Assembly: GCF_014066305.1 (NCBI RefSeq)
Contig: NW_023501095.1
Span: 117,001-181,000 of the forward strand
Direction: 5' to 3'
Length of the DNA stretch: 64,000 nt
Source of the DNA: Letharia columbiana
Lineage: Eukaryota; Ascomycota; Lecanoromycetes; Lecanorales; Parmeliaceae
Below, piece by piece: positions 12,059 to 22,727 of this stretch (position 1 is the first letter of the stretch; each line of letters opens with the position of its first letter). Below the pieces are notes generated by a model. The model saw nothing but the letters and a program-made list of their open reading frames with translations. It was not told the origin of the DNA and did not search any database. Made by a program: the position numbers and the translations under genes.

Positions 12059-12596
12059 TCTGGCGACTTCGACCCTTGACAAGCAACCTTCGAAGCCGAC
12101 TGGTCAGCTCCGCAACTCAAGGATCCAGGTCAACGACGGATACTGACTACCTCTCCCCACTATCTAACTATTTATGTGCATGCTGCTTTTCACACCAGCA
12201 ATATCGCAACAGAAGAAAAAGAGACTTATTGGTCGTCAAAAAATCAGGAAAACGTTTCTTTTCAAGGAACACAAAACCCCTAAAAAAAAGCAGTGAAGTC
12301 AACGTGGTCGTGTCTCCATCATCTTACCATTACCATATAACTACTCGCGCGTTTTGTCTTCTGATCACTTACAGCTCTACAGCTTCTGTCCGGAAGGGCC
12401 CATTGCCCGGTAAGTCCTCACCCTCACCCACATCTCGAAAAGCACTAGTTGACCTCTTCTCTTCATCCATCACCTAGCTTTTATCTTGAGTTGTCGCCTT
12501 ATTTGTTCTCAGGTACGTTGTGCTCTCTGATCCTCCTCCTGTGCCAACTTCCACGCAAGTGGTCTTGTGCCAATCTCGGTACATATGGCTCCAAGT
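12059..12596. other. 3' flank of the orphan gene, no supported gene
   Basis: Open frames here are short and have no recognisable content. Splice-like GT and AG signals are present but no phase-consistent coding exon could be built. The region leads directly into the satellite array. Confidence 0.4.
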
Positions 12597-13325
12597 CACC
12601 GGCCTTACACTACCGCTGGTTGACACGGAGTTTGCATGGGCCTCAAGCTCCCTGACATACTCTTGATCCACTTCTTATTGCCGCATGCAACGGCGCCGCA
12701 TTTTTTGGAAACCACTTCTCTCGTCGCCGGCCTTACACTGCCGCCGGTAACACGGAGACTTCCCATCATTACTACTTCTATCTTTGTTGATCCTCATCTG
12801 CGCTTGGGAATACGCAAACCCTACTTTTTTGAACACTCCCTCTCGCCGCCGGCCTTACACTACAGCTGGTTGGCACCGAGGCTTTCGCTGTGCTTAGCAC
12901 TTCTACCTTTATGCATCATGATCATCATCTTGCTGACCGTGAAAGCGGCAAACCCCAACTTTTTTGAACAATCCCTCTCGCCGCCGGCCTTACACTACAG
13001 CTGGTTGGCACCGAGGCTTCCCACCATTACTTCTTGTATCTTTATTGATCCTCATCTGCGCTTGGGAAGACGCAAACACTACTTTTTTGAACCATCATCT
13101 CTCCGTCACCGGTCTTACACTACCGCCGGTCGACACCGAGAGTTCCACAAACAGTGCCTGGCACTTGTGCCTTCATGCCTCATGCTTCATGATCGTCGTC
13201 TCGTCTACCGTGGAACAGACGAAAAAACAAATTTTTGGAAAACCCTTTGCAAAAGATCGCTATAGGCAATGCCTCTGATCTGCGCATCTTGCGTCGCCGG
13301 CCTTACACTGCCGCCGGTTGATGCA
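12597..13325. repeat. Degenerate ~130-bp tandem satellite, six copies, with two-unit higher-order pattern
   Basis: A conserved core (CGCCGGCCTTACACTACCGC plus CGGTTGACACCGAG) begins at 12597, 12725, 12847, 12982, 13107 and 13295, with spacings of 128, 122, 135, 125 and 188. The core contains short inverted arms CCGGC/GCCGG. The stretch between cores ends with a CTTTTTTGAA...TCTCT motif. Units 2 and 4 share one spacer (TCCTCATCTGCGCTTGGGAA), and units 3 and 5 share another (GCATCATGATCATC-like), so the array was amplified as a dimer (~257 bp). A weak related copy may precede the first core. Open frames cross the array but drift between frames, so it is not clearly protein-coding. Confidence 0.8.
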
Positions 13326-14399
13326 TACTACTACCACCATTTTTTCTCCTGCACGAGCTCGGCCTTGTCGTGGCGCAGGGGCTTAAATCCTCCCTTGAGG
13401 GGTAACGAGCAAGCTCAACCACTCCTCCTATCTGCTTTCTTCTAGACCCCCACCGTCCTGCCTTGTACTGTATCCTTGCATGTTTGTTCACCTTGGGGCC
13501 TTGGATTGGAACGTTGCCGGCGCGGGCTTGGTGGCTGATGGGTCATCCGGTCTGCAGAAAAGGGCGGTGTGCGGTGGAAGGGATGGATTTGGGAGTCTGC
13601 CAGTTATGCATGTACTGTACACGTTCACGTTTAGATAAGACGAAAGAAGAAAAATCCCAATATCAACTTCCAATCATGTCTTCAAAGCTTTCTTGACCGA
13701 GCGGATTTGGCTCCTTCAGAAACGCATGCACAACTAACCAACCGCAAGTCGTCTTGTCGGTTTCACAGTCTGGCGTTCCGATCTTTCATCATTTGGCATC
13801 GATGCGTGTAGAAGTTTGGCGAATTGCCAGGTTTGAGGAGTGAGTTGAGTTGAGTTGAGTTGAGTGAGTGAGTGAGTGAGCGAGTGGACTGCTTTGAGCC
13901 TTCGAATTGGCGAACTTCTTTGGTTGGAGACAGGAGGGGAGGGGAGGGGAGGGGAGGGGAGGATGGGATAGAACATGCGGTCATTATGGACTGGGTCTGA
14001 GGATGAATGAATGAATGTACGGGCAGGCCAGCTTTTGAATGAATGGATGGAAACAAGATGTTGGCTACGAACGGTTGAGTGTTTGGACACGACATGATAG
14101 CATAACAGTGTAGATGGACGGGGTTTCCTATTGCGGGCTGGATATCTGCCTCTGAGAAAACAGAATAAAGATTGAGGGTTGTATCCGCTCGAGAAACATC
14201 CGAGATCCTACTCGAGTCGCAAAGGCAGCAAGCAGGGGTAACTTCAGCCCCGTCTGGGCATATATGAGGTAGACATTCGCCCCGTGAAATGTAGAACGCT
14301 CCCGCCGAGGTCGGCTCTCGTAATTTCGTCGTCGATAATGTGACCGTGCGCCGTAAGACCGTTATTTAAGGGACGAGACCCTTCGATCGAGCCAGACGC
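13326..14399. other. Intergenic region with simple repeats
   Basis: No supported gene. A (GAGTT)n/(GAGT)n microsatellite lies at 13841-13885 and a (GGGGA)n run at 13934-13962. The 3' flank of MED5 ends at 14399. Confidence 0.5.
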
Positions 14400-16544
14400 T
14401 CAAGCCAATCCCAACAAGGTCGCATTTCCGCTGTCCAGATACCCCTGCGCCGTAGCCATATCCTTCTCCGCCTCGCCCAACACATCGTCGATGTCTGCGG
14501 CCGGCTCCCCGTTCCGCACCACCCCGGCCATGAAGCCATTCTCCGTGCCTCCGACCTCGGCCTTGGGCGCAGCCAACGCTTCTACGCGCCGGTGGAGCCG
14601 AACGGTGGTGCTGGCCCGAGGGGCGTCCGTCCGGGCCAGCTCGTCGACGGATTGGGACTCTGTTTGGAGAACGTCGCGGAGGGTGAGTTGACGCTTGGAG
14701 GTGGTGGGCTGGAGGGTGGAGTGGGAGGTTGTGAGGATCATGATTGTGATTATGTCGAGGACTACGTCTGAATTTGCTTGCTCGGTAGCTTCGTCGATAA
14801 GGAGGCGTAGGACGGATTGAGCGCCTAGTATGCGCAGGGTGTCTGAGAGTTGACGATGGGTATAGGAGGGAGGTGAACCTTCTGTTGAGGTCGCGCTCCA
14901 TGGGATTAGAGACCGTATCGTCTGCCGTAGAGCCGCTAACAGACCTCCGTTTTGGGTGGTTGACCAGGAGGCCAGTTCGTTAAGGGCGGTTGTTCCTTGG
15001 CGCTCCTGCGAGTGTTCATTGAGGACTTGAAGGAGAGGAGTGATGTCTGGGCGTGAGGCGTACTGTCGTTGCACATGGCTGAGGGAATCGGACAGGGGTT
15101 TCGCAACGACGGAGAGAACGGCGTTGTGGATTGTTGAGGAGTCGTGAGACATTGAGGGAGGCTTCAGAAGGGTTTGGAGCGCGGGCAGAACAGTGTCGAT
15201 GTGCTTAGAGTCGTCGTTAGTCTCCCATAAGCAGTTGGTAAACCATGTGAAACCGGCGATGAGAGAAGGGAGCAAGAACGGTTCAAGCAAATACTCGAAT
15301 CCGCCTCGCAGCGTTTCGAGGGCAAGGACGTTCGCTTGACAAGCCTTCATGCTTTGCTCGAAAAGCGTAGTGACTAGTAAATGAAATTCTTGGGGCTTGC
15401 ACATTGACATCAGCTCGTCGCTGATGCCTTCGGTCTCGAAGAGACCCTTGATCCAACCACCCAGAAGCTGATTTTCATGTTCTGACAGGTCGTCAATGGA
15501 CCTGCTGACGGAACCGTGTTTGATGTACTTGAGGACAAAAGAATCCGAGCCTTCGACACCAAGCTCGTCAGGTTGCATGCCGAAACGGTGCTGAACGAGG
15601 ACAACAAAGAGGAGGATGCTGCCAAACTCGTCGTATACAGGCTGGTACTCGCCTTGGTCTTCGTGGTCTTGCCATTTGTCCAGCGTACTACAGAGTGGTT
15701 GTAGTAGATGGTTAGAACTTGTAAATAGCATGATGACATCCAGAGCCGTCGGTCTGCGGCATAAAGCATTGCAGACAGCCTTCAAGGTCATCGTATCATT
15801 GTTGGCACAAAGAGCGTGCAAAATCTCGATGAGCGCGCTAGCAATCTCTCCTGCATTTCCTTCCATGTTTTCCAGCTCGCCAATGTACTCATCTATTTTG
15901 GCTGAATTCGTAGTACATTGACTCACAAGGTCCTCCTTGGAATACCTGCCTGAGGCTGGCAGGCTTTGCATAGGGACATCCCCCAAGATCTCTTCAATGA
16001 TCCGCTCGGGAATCAACTGATGCAATGCACATGCAAATAAGAACTCTTGACGTGCTTCAGAGAGAAGGCTGTTTCTCTCCAGTGGATCGAACATCTGAGC
16101 GAACGAGGTAGAGGGGGGTGGATCCACGCGTACGAGAGCCTGCCGTATGCAATGTTCAACTGTCATAGGCTCAAAGATCAAAGGAGCATAACTTCGCTGG
16201 AGGAAAACTGGTAATTTGTTTACGAGGAAAGACCTCAAAATATTGATGGATCGGGTAGACTCGTTGCGGTACATGGCATTTGCTAATACATCGAAAGAAG
16301 CCAAAATCAAATCCGTAGCAAGGCTGGAAACGTCGCCTTTGTATCGAACGTTGAGGAAATCTATGACTGTATTGTCGTCAAAGGATGGTCTGTCATGAAG
16401 CATGGCATTGAGGCAGATGTATAGGCCTGCTCGGGTTGGAATGGGAGGGTTGTCTAGGACGTTATTTTGAAAGGACAGTAGTCCCACATCGTCCAGGATG
16501 CCGAGGGACTGATGCCAGTCTTGCATCGCTATTTGAGGATCCAT
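14400..16544 (-). CDS. MED5: Mediator complex subunit Med5 (Nut1)
   Basis: Single exon from ATG 16544, 714 residues. Diagnostic Med5 blocks are present in order: NALCRRPTALDVIMLFTSS, PLCSTLDKWQDHEDQGEYQP, EFGSILLFVVLVQHRFGM, LGGWIKGLFETEGISDELM and GGFEYLLEPFLLPSLIAGF. Med5 is a fungal Mediator tail subunit that helps transmit activator signals to RNA polymerase II. Fungal Med5 proteins I know are usually 900-1000 residues, so the N-terminal ~200-300 residues appear absent. Only ~300 bases separate this ATG from the ARO2 stop codon, leaving little room for upstream exons. Either this lineage has a short form or an N-terminal segment is unrecognised. Another Mediator gene, MED18, lies 8 kb away. 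Confidence 0.9.
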   Translation of the reverse strand: MDPQIAMQDWHQSLGILDDVGLLSFQNNVLDNPPIPTRAGLYICLNAMLHDRPSFDDNTVIDFLNVRYKGDVSSLATDLILASFDVLANAMYRNESTRSINILRSFLVNKLPVFLQRSYAPLIFEPMTVEHCIRQALVRVDPPPSTSFAQMFDPLERNSLLSEARQEFLFACALHQLIPERIIEEILGDVPMQSLPASGRYSKEDLVSQCTTNSAKIDEYIGELENMEGNAGEIASALIEILHALCANNDTMTLKAVCNALCRRPTALDVIMLFTSSNHLLQPLCSTLDKWQDHEDQGEYQPVYDEFGSILLFVVLVQHRFGMQPDELGVEGSDSFVLKYIKHGSVSRSIDDLSEHENQLLGGWIKGLFETEGISDELMSMCKPQEFHLLVTTLFEQSMKACQANVLALETLRGGFEYLLEPFLLPSLIAGFTWFTNCLWETNDDSKHIDTVLPALQTLLKPPSMSHDSSTIHNAVLSVVAKPLSDSLSHVQRQYASRPDITPLLQVLNEHSQERQGTTALNELASWSTTQNGGLLAALRQTIRSLIPWSATSTEGSPPSYTHRQLSDTLRILGAQSVLRLLIDEATEQANSDVVLDIITIMILTTSHSTLQPTTSKRQLTLRDVLQTESQSVDELARTDAPRASTTVRLHRRVEALAAPKAEVGGTENGFMAGVVRNGEPAADIDDVLGEAEKDMATAQGYLDSGNATLLGLA

Positions 16545-16844
16545 GTTGCGACAGTGTCATTATCAAGGAGAAATCTTTTCTAGGGAAATGGCACTTTGAG
16601 GAGGTTGAAAACCACCGTCTCAGCCCTAAGATGGGACCGTGGAGGTTCTGCACTTTGACGTGTATGCTGTCGATATGACATGTTGAAATGTAAATACCTA
16701 AGATACATAGGTCGTCTATCCTTTGTTCTACCCTTCATGATGTGCGAAAATGGACATTTACTATTAAGAGGTAATGTCCATCGTGCAAGTTCATATACCT
16801 GCGGACTCGATATACAAGTACTTTGAGGGGAACACCCCAAATCC
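16545..16844. other. Short spacer between MED5 and ARO2
   Basis: About 300 bases between two genes read in the same direction. It must serve both as ARO2 3' flank and MED5 promoter. No coding exon extending MED5 upstream was found. Confidence 0.45.
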
Positions 16845-18208
16845 TCATCCACGGTCTTGGAGAGCGTCCCGCATCGACTGCCTACTACTTTGGGTCATAA
16901 CCGCGTCCATGACCACCAATGCAGCCATTGCCTCAACTATTGCTACCGCACGAGGCACTACACAGGGATCGTGCCGGCCCTTTGCCTCCAAAACGCCCTC
17001 TTTGCCTTCAAAATCGACAGTATTCTGTGCCTGTCCAATGGTTGCTGGCGGTTTAAAGCCCACTCGGAAGTAGATATGGGCTCCATTTGATATACCACCT
17101 TGCACTCCTCCGGAGTTATTGGTCTTTGTTTTGAGGCGATTCGAACGGGGTTTAGCCCCATTTGTGATGGGTTCTGGCGGTGCATCGGGCGAAGCATCCA
17201 CACCAGATTGGCTTGGAGCGACTGGGACTGAGGAAACGAAGGCGTCATTGTTGAGAGAGCCTGGAACTGCGCAGCCTCCGAATCCAGAACCGATCTCGAA
17301 GCCTTTCGTTGCGGGTATACTGAGCATTCCCTGCGCAAGGCAGGCTTCTATCTTATCGAAACATGGCTCGCCGATGCCAACAGGGCAATTGCGTATTACG
17401 CAGGTGACGGTGCCTCCTATTGAGTCCTTCTTGTCTCTGAATTCTGCGATCTTGTCGGACATGCGGGTGGCGGCTTCTTTATTGGGGCACCGGACGGGGA
17501 GATAATCCGGGTGATCGACTTCTTCGCGGGTTATTGTGTCAAGGAGCTTGAGGAATATAGGATTTGTAGATGGTGTTGGATGTGTAGACGTGGGTGGAAA
17601 AAGCTCTTCGTTGCCGACTGATGAGACAAAAGCAACAATTTCGACGCCATGGACGAGAGACAGGTATTTTTCGGCGATGGCACCGGAAGCCACGCGAGCT
17701 ATAGTCTCGCGGGCAGAGCTTCGACCTCCTCCACTGCTGGCTCGTACCCCGTATTTCTCTTGGTAAGTGTAGTCTACTCATACGCGTCAGTAAGCTCACC
17801 GAAATCTTTAGATCTTTACGTTAACCAACCTGCGTGGCTCGGGCGAGGGAATCCAGCCATAGTATCGCCCTTGTAATCGTGCGGTCTTTGGTCCTCATTC
17901 TTCACCATGAGCCCAATCGGTGTTCCCAGCGTGATGCCAGACTCCGTTCCTGACTGTATCTGGACTCGATCTTTTTCGTCTCTTGGCGTTGTAAGAGCTG
18001 ACTGGCCAGGCCTTCTTCTAGTGAGTTGTGGTTGTATATCCGCTTCCGTAAGTTTCATCCCGGGTGGGCAGCCGTCGATGATGCATCCTACCGAGGGGCA
18101 ATGGCTCTCACCGTAGCTAGAAACACAGGATGTCAGCCACTGTAGTTCGGATTGTCGCGGTGGAGTCACTTACGTTGTAACTCTGAACGCACGGCCGAAT
18201 GTCGACAT
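16845..18208 (-). CDS. ARO2: Chorismate synthase
   Basis: Three exons (18208-18174, 18116-17830, 17773-16845) separated by 57- and 56-bp introns encode 416 residues. The enzyme converts 5-enolpyruvylshikimate 3-phosphate to chorismate, the last step of the shikimate pathway, using reduced FMN; fungal forms reduce their own flavin. Visible signatures: [20 protein letters not shown] at the N terminus, [24 protein letters not shown] and [16 protein letters not shown] followed by [14 protein letters not shown], which spans the second splice junction exactly. Later come [10 protein letters not shown] and an Asn/Pro-rich insert before GGISNG, usual in fungi. The 5' flank is short: an inverted-repeat element begins 144 bp upstream. 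Confidence 0.97.
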
Positions 18209-18351
18209 GATGGCAAATGTCGTAGAGGTAGACTAGATCTAGGGGCAGGATACAATTGATACAGCCAAAGCTCAAGAGGGAGTACAGAGTAGAAAGAAGC
18301 ATTTATCAAAATTGTTCGAGATCAAGCGGAATCATGCCGCGCTCAAGCTAC

Positions 18352-19374
18352 TTACTCGTATCTACCCGGATATGTGTTGCATATTATCGGTGGAGATATC
18401 TCATCCTTCGACATCATGGTATGACTATCCATGGAGGAAATGAATATTCGGGTAGATTTTAATTCTTTCGGACTATATTTGTGACCGAGGTGAGGCCTTC
18501 CGGACTACATTTGAAACCGAGGTAAGGCCTTTTATTGAAGGTCTTTGGAATGGTTAAACCTCGCTATTATCATCGTTTCATTATTCAAACGTTTATACGT
18601 ATCTTCTATATACATTCTCTATTAATGTAGAATATATACTTATGAAAATAAAAAGGATAAGCGGTGGCGATATAACTCTATAGGGCGATAGATAGTAAGG
18701 GGGAATAATAACGTTCACCGGCAATTCGGGAGGTCGGCCCGCCAGATTCGAATTCCGGATGCGCCCAGGGCGCATAGGGCTAGCCCCGAGCGGACTCCGA
18801 ACTTCCGCAACTTCTCGGGTGCTGTTCCGGGTACTGTCTCGACACTCGGGTACTGCATTAGGCTAAGAAACAATGTTGTTCTTCATTGTACTCTGCGGCC
18901 TCCCGAGTGTGCTCGCTAGAGGTACTAATTGGGGTGTGGATTGCGATAAAGAAAGGCAGAGGCCTTAGTAGGGGCGTTGGCAGGGTTTCATGCCAGGGCC
19001 CTGGAATGAATTTTTCGGGGCCGGCGACCCCGAAATTCAGTCTAAAGTGTACCTAAGGTATTCTGAAAGGATTTGAGGTTGGGGGGCTTGAGTTGCGGAT
19101 TTGGCTCTGATGGCCCCGCTAGCTGGTACATGCGCACTTCCCTGGAAAGCCCGGGGCTCCCCTAAAGGCACTCCCTTAATTGCCGATGTATATGTCTTAT
19201 ACCGATTTTATAGCTTTACTATTACGACTTTAATTTGATTAATCCTTGGAGTCTTGGAAGTCGTATTCTATATCTTAGAATTTTTTTCTTTTAGGCTTTT
19301 ACTATATGATTGTAGAACAATAAGTTATAAAGGTTCGAATTTTGGAGAGTGCATATCCGGGTAGATACGAGTAA
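18352..19374. mobile_element. ~1-kb non-autonomous DNA element with perfect terminal inverted repeats
   Basis: The 23 bases at 18352-18374 are the exact reverse complement of 19352-19374. Taking TA as a duplicated target, the termini are CTCGTATCTACCCGGATATG (18355-18374) and its complement, each flanked by TA. This agrees with Tc1/mariner-type insertion. The interior has no ORF of transposase size. It holds a 32-bp tandem duplication (18467-18498 and 18499-18530), a 17-base palindrome at 18759-18775 (ATGCGCCC A GGGCGCAT) and a subterminal copy of the terminus, ATATTCGGGTAGAT, at 18444-18457. It lies between ARO2 (-) and AIM22 (+). A MITE-like or deletion derivative is the best reading. Confidence 0.75.
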
Positions 19375-19474
19375 TCCCCGATTGGAAGATGCCTTCCAAA
19401 TTGCTTGGCCTTCGTTTCACGGGGAACATAGAATTGCCAGCTCAAGCAAGAGGTCTACTGCACACTTTGGTACT

Positions 19475-20930
19475 ATGCAAGCGTGGAAAGCGTTGGTCCA
19501 AGCCTCCAAATATCAAATATACGTCTCTCGCAGTCTCGACCCCTTCTTAAATCTCTCAATTGAACACTATCTACTGCAACAATCTCCACCAAGTTCAACC
19601 GTCCTTTTCCTGTATGTGAACAGACCATGTGTTGTCATTGGCAGGAATCAGAATCCATGGCTCGAAGTAGACCTAAATTTACTTAAGCAAACTCGTGCCT
19701 CAGGGCATACCCAACATGTAGATGGCAAAGAATCCAACCCGCCTTGGGAAAACGTGCAGCTCGTCAGAAGACGATCTGGAGGAGGCACCGTCTTCCATGA
19801 TGAGGGCAATGTCAACTACAGCGTCATCTGTCCCACAGCCAACTTTACCCGCGACAAACATGCAGAGATGGTGACGATGGCGATACGAGAAGTCAATCCA
19901 CGCGCCCGAGTCAACGAAAGACATGACATTGTCCTCGATCAAGGAAGCGTCTTGGAAGAAATGGATTGGCCTGACGCGGCTGATATGCATCGAACAATGT
20001 TCCATCCAAGCAGCGAAAAGAATCCACCCCTCAAGGTCTCCGGATCCGCGTACAAAATGACCCGACAGCGGTCACTGCATCATGGCACTTGTCTCTTGGC
20101 GTCTGGGGGCTTAGCCAGGATCTCACAGTACCTGCGATCTCCTTCGCGGCCTTTCATCAGGGCCAGAGGCGTAGAGAGTGTTCGCTCACCGATTAGCAAC
20201 GTACATGAGACACCCAAAGCGTCGACCCCAAGGTTTAATAATTCATTTCAGATGGAGGTCACGAAAACATTTGCGGAATTGTACGGGATTGGGAGACCAG
20301 GTCATATGTGTGGCTTCAGGGAGCTGTTTAATATGAACGATGGAGAGATACTTTGTGACTGGAATAGCGAGTGGGTTACAGGCTTTGTAGGAAGCAAATT
20401 CGACAATATCGATGAGGTACAAGAGATACAAGAGGGTATCGAGGAACTGCAGGTTAGCATATCAATGACCATTTTCAGGGCTCAGCTCATTTGAAGTGAA
20501 ATTAGTCTTCCAAATGGCTCTATGGACAAACGCCGCAATTTACACTCTCGAGCCATTCTAATGAAGAAGATGAAAGGGAACGACCGCCACTACCGAAAGA
20601 CTTTCCACCATCAGTACGTACATATCTCCCATTACTTACGTAACCTCCCCAGCAGAATCTGGTAACCTCGTAGCTGACCAACCTGCCACGCAGGCTCGTG
20701 TGTATCTCAAAATTAGGTCTGGAGTGGTTGAGTCCAGTAAAATATCGATATCCTCTGATGAGGACTCCGCGAACACTGAGAGAAAAAAGTTTGACCACGT
20801 CCTCAAAGACAAAAATATCCATGATATTGGCGATTTCAACGATGTGCTCAACCGAGTCGAACATGGTGTCTCGACTGAGGTGTCGAGCATCTCAAGATGG
20901 CTTAACATCATGTTTGGAAAGTCGAGCTGA
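19475..20930 (+). CDS. AIM22: Putative lipoate-protein ligase A (Aim22-like)
   Basis: Three exons (19475-20452, 20506-20613, 20694-20930) give 440 residues; introns are 53 and 80 bp. The enzyme family attaches lipoate or octanoate to E2 and H proteins of mitochondrial 2-oxoacid dehydrogenases and the glycine cleavage system. Seen: DPFLNLSIEHYLLQ, LYVNRPCVVIGRNQNPW, the ligase motif RRRSGGGTVFHDEGNVNYS (~98-116), VNERHDIVLD, and the lysine loop KVSGSAYKMTRQRSLHHGT (~187-205). The tail GQTPQFTLSS appears only after splicing intron 1, which confirms the model. The first ATG leaves just ~20 residues before the conserved core. No clear mitochondrial presequence is present, and the open frame runs upstream without ATG into the inverted repeat of the neighbouring element. 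Confidence 0.93.
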
Positions 20931-21190
20931 ATGTCGGGATGAGTGAACATGATCCAGGCTCAGCTTACTGAGGATCATCAAAAGAGCCATTTCCACAATC
21001 CACTCTTTGGAAGGTCCCGCTCGCCGGTCTCCTTTAGCATCTTGTCTGTGTCTGCCACTTTCTTATCCACCGAAGGGAAGCTATCGTGCAGTGCAAGGCA
21101 CCGCATCTCCTACGCACATTTTGGAGTCAGCACTGTTTCTTCATAGCAAGATACTGAGTTAGAGACAGGTCTAAAGATTGAAATGAGCTT

Positions 21191-22727
21191 TCACTCCCTG
21201 CGCTCAGGCTTGGTACTGCGGAAGGAATCTCTTCGTAATGTACGTACCCAGTCTTTCTCAAATTCCTCGAGGGATAGAGATTTGAGTTTGAAAGCTTGGT
21301 TGATTAAGGGAGGAAGCTTCGGTGCTCCTTCGCTGCTGTAGTATTCGACAATCTTTATTTCCTGCCGAGACGCCACATAGAACAGAGCATGCAACGAGAT
21401 CCTGGTATACTCGTACTCCCGGAAAAGTGGCATCTCATGGATGATTCTCTTGCCAGACTCCCTGCGGGATTATTGGACTCAGCATGCATTCTTTACTTGA
21501 AGAACAAGTGCTGAAGTGATATTAGAGAGCGAAACGAGTTTCCCTCACGGAGAAGTTTTCGTTCGCCTCAGATCTCAGGACCAAATAGGAGGGAGTCGCT
21601 TCGAAGTGTACGTACCATGCTTCCTGGCTCGCACTGTACCAGAGGTCAAACGTACTTTCTACACGGCAGAGCAGCGTGGTAGCCTCTTCCTGAAGATCCA
21701 TAATCTCTTCATAAGCAGACTCCGCATCGAAGAAGCGTCGCTTGATATGGTCGGGAATGTCATCAGGAATTGGAGCTTCGTTGTATGAGAAGCTTGCTGG
21801 TAGACCCGGTAGCTCGATAGACTTTTCAGCGTCGCTGAGGATCTTCTCGAGGTTCTGCGTCTCTGCGAGTGCCAGCTTGCCATTACGTTGGACCTCGACA
21901 AGAGCTTTAACCATGCCGAGTCTCTTCTTCCCTTTTCCGCGTGGCTTTGCTGCGGATCCCGTGAGTTGCAATGGATTGTTGTATTTCTGACGAAAAGAGA
22001 GCGCCGTCCCGGCAGGAACATCTTCTCCACGTCGCTTCTTTTCATCGTTATAGAGTGCCTGGTAGCTCTCCTCCACAAACCCGAACCTCTTCTCAACGTT
22101 GAACAGCTGGACTTGACGGAGGCAGGAGGTAAGAGGTAAGATTGTCTTGCCGAAGATGTTGAGGTTGTGTATATCCAACTCCGCAGCCAAACGATCATCA
22201 GATGAGCGCTTTGAATCATTGGCAATGACCACAAGGTCGCTGATGCCTGCAGCTAAATTGGCCATCCCACGCTCTTCCTCATCTCTGAATATTTCGCAGC
22301 GCTTATCGTACGTCTCGGCGACCTCATCCAGATTGCCTAAGTCAAAAGTCTCCATCGGCTGGATTCGCTCATACATGGCTGGCTCACTGTTCCTCTGCTC
22401 GAGAGCGAGATTGAGTTCTCGCAGCACACCCCGAGGGCCGAAGATTTTATCGGATGTGTGCAATTTCTGGTACTCTTCAGGCGTAAGGTTGTTGTATTTT
22501 TCATCACCTGTCCTATCATTAGTCTCAATGACGGAGCACTTCAAAGGGTTCTTACCTGAGCCTGTATCTGCGACTTCTTCGTGATTGAGGTCACCGAGGT
22601 TCAAAGAGCTAGAAGCATTGTTGTGAATGGGGCCAGAACAGCAGTCACAAATGCCGTTGCCAGCTTGGTTGAAGAAAGCTTGGGTGAGCATGCTGTCACG
22701 CAGCGCCTTCTTTTGACGCGACGGCAT
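21191..22727 (-). CDS. Conserved-looking fungal protein of unknown function
   Basis: Proposed exons 22727-21616 and 21461-21191 (GTACGT donor, CAG acceptor, phase 2) give 460 residues. The join reads SASQEAWESGKRIIHEMPLFREYEYTR. A second 48-bp in-frame intron around 22505-22550 is possible. The protein starts MPSRQKKALRDSML, has a CDCC pair in NGICDCCSG, helical Glu/Arg-rich central segments, a basic patch (KPRGKGKKR), and an Ile/Tyr-rich C-terminal region (LHALFYVASRQEIKIVEYY). The open frame continues about 85 codons upstream of the ATG without another ATG, so a 5' exon is possible. No family is recognised. Confidence 0.65.

Noticed and set aside
12597..13325. Regular repeats considered as a CRISPR array
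   Set aside because: The genome is eukaryotic, and spacers are long, related to each other and of variable length.
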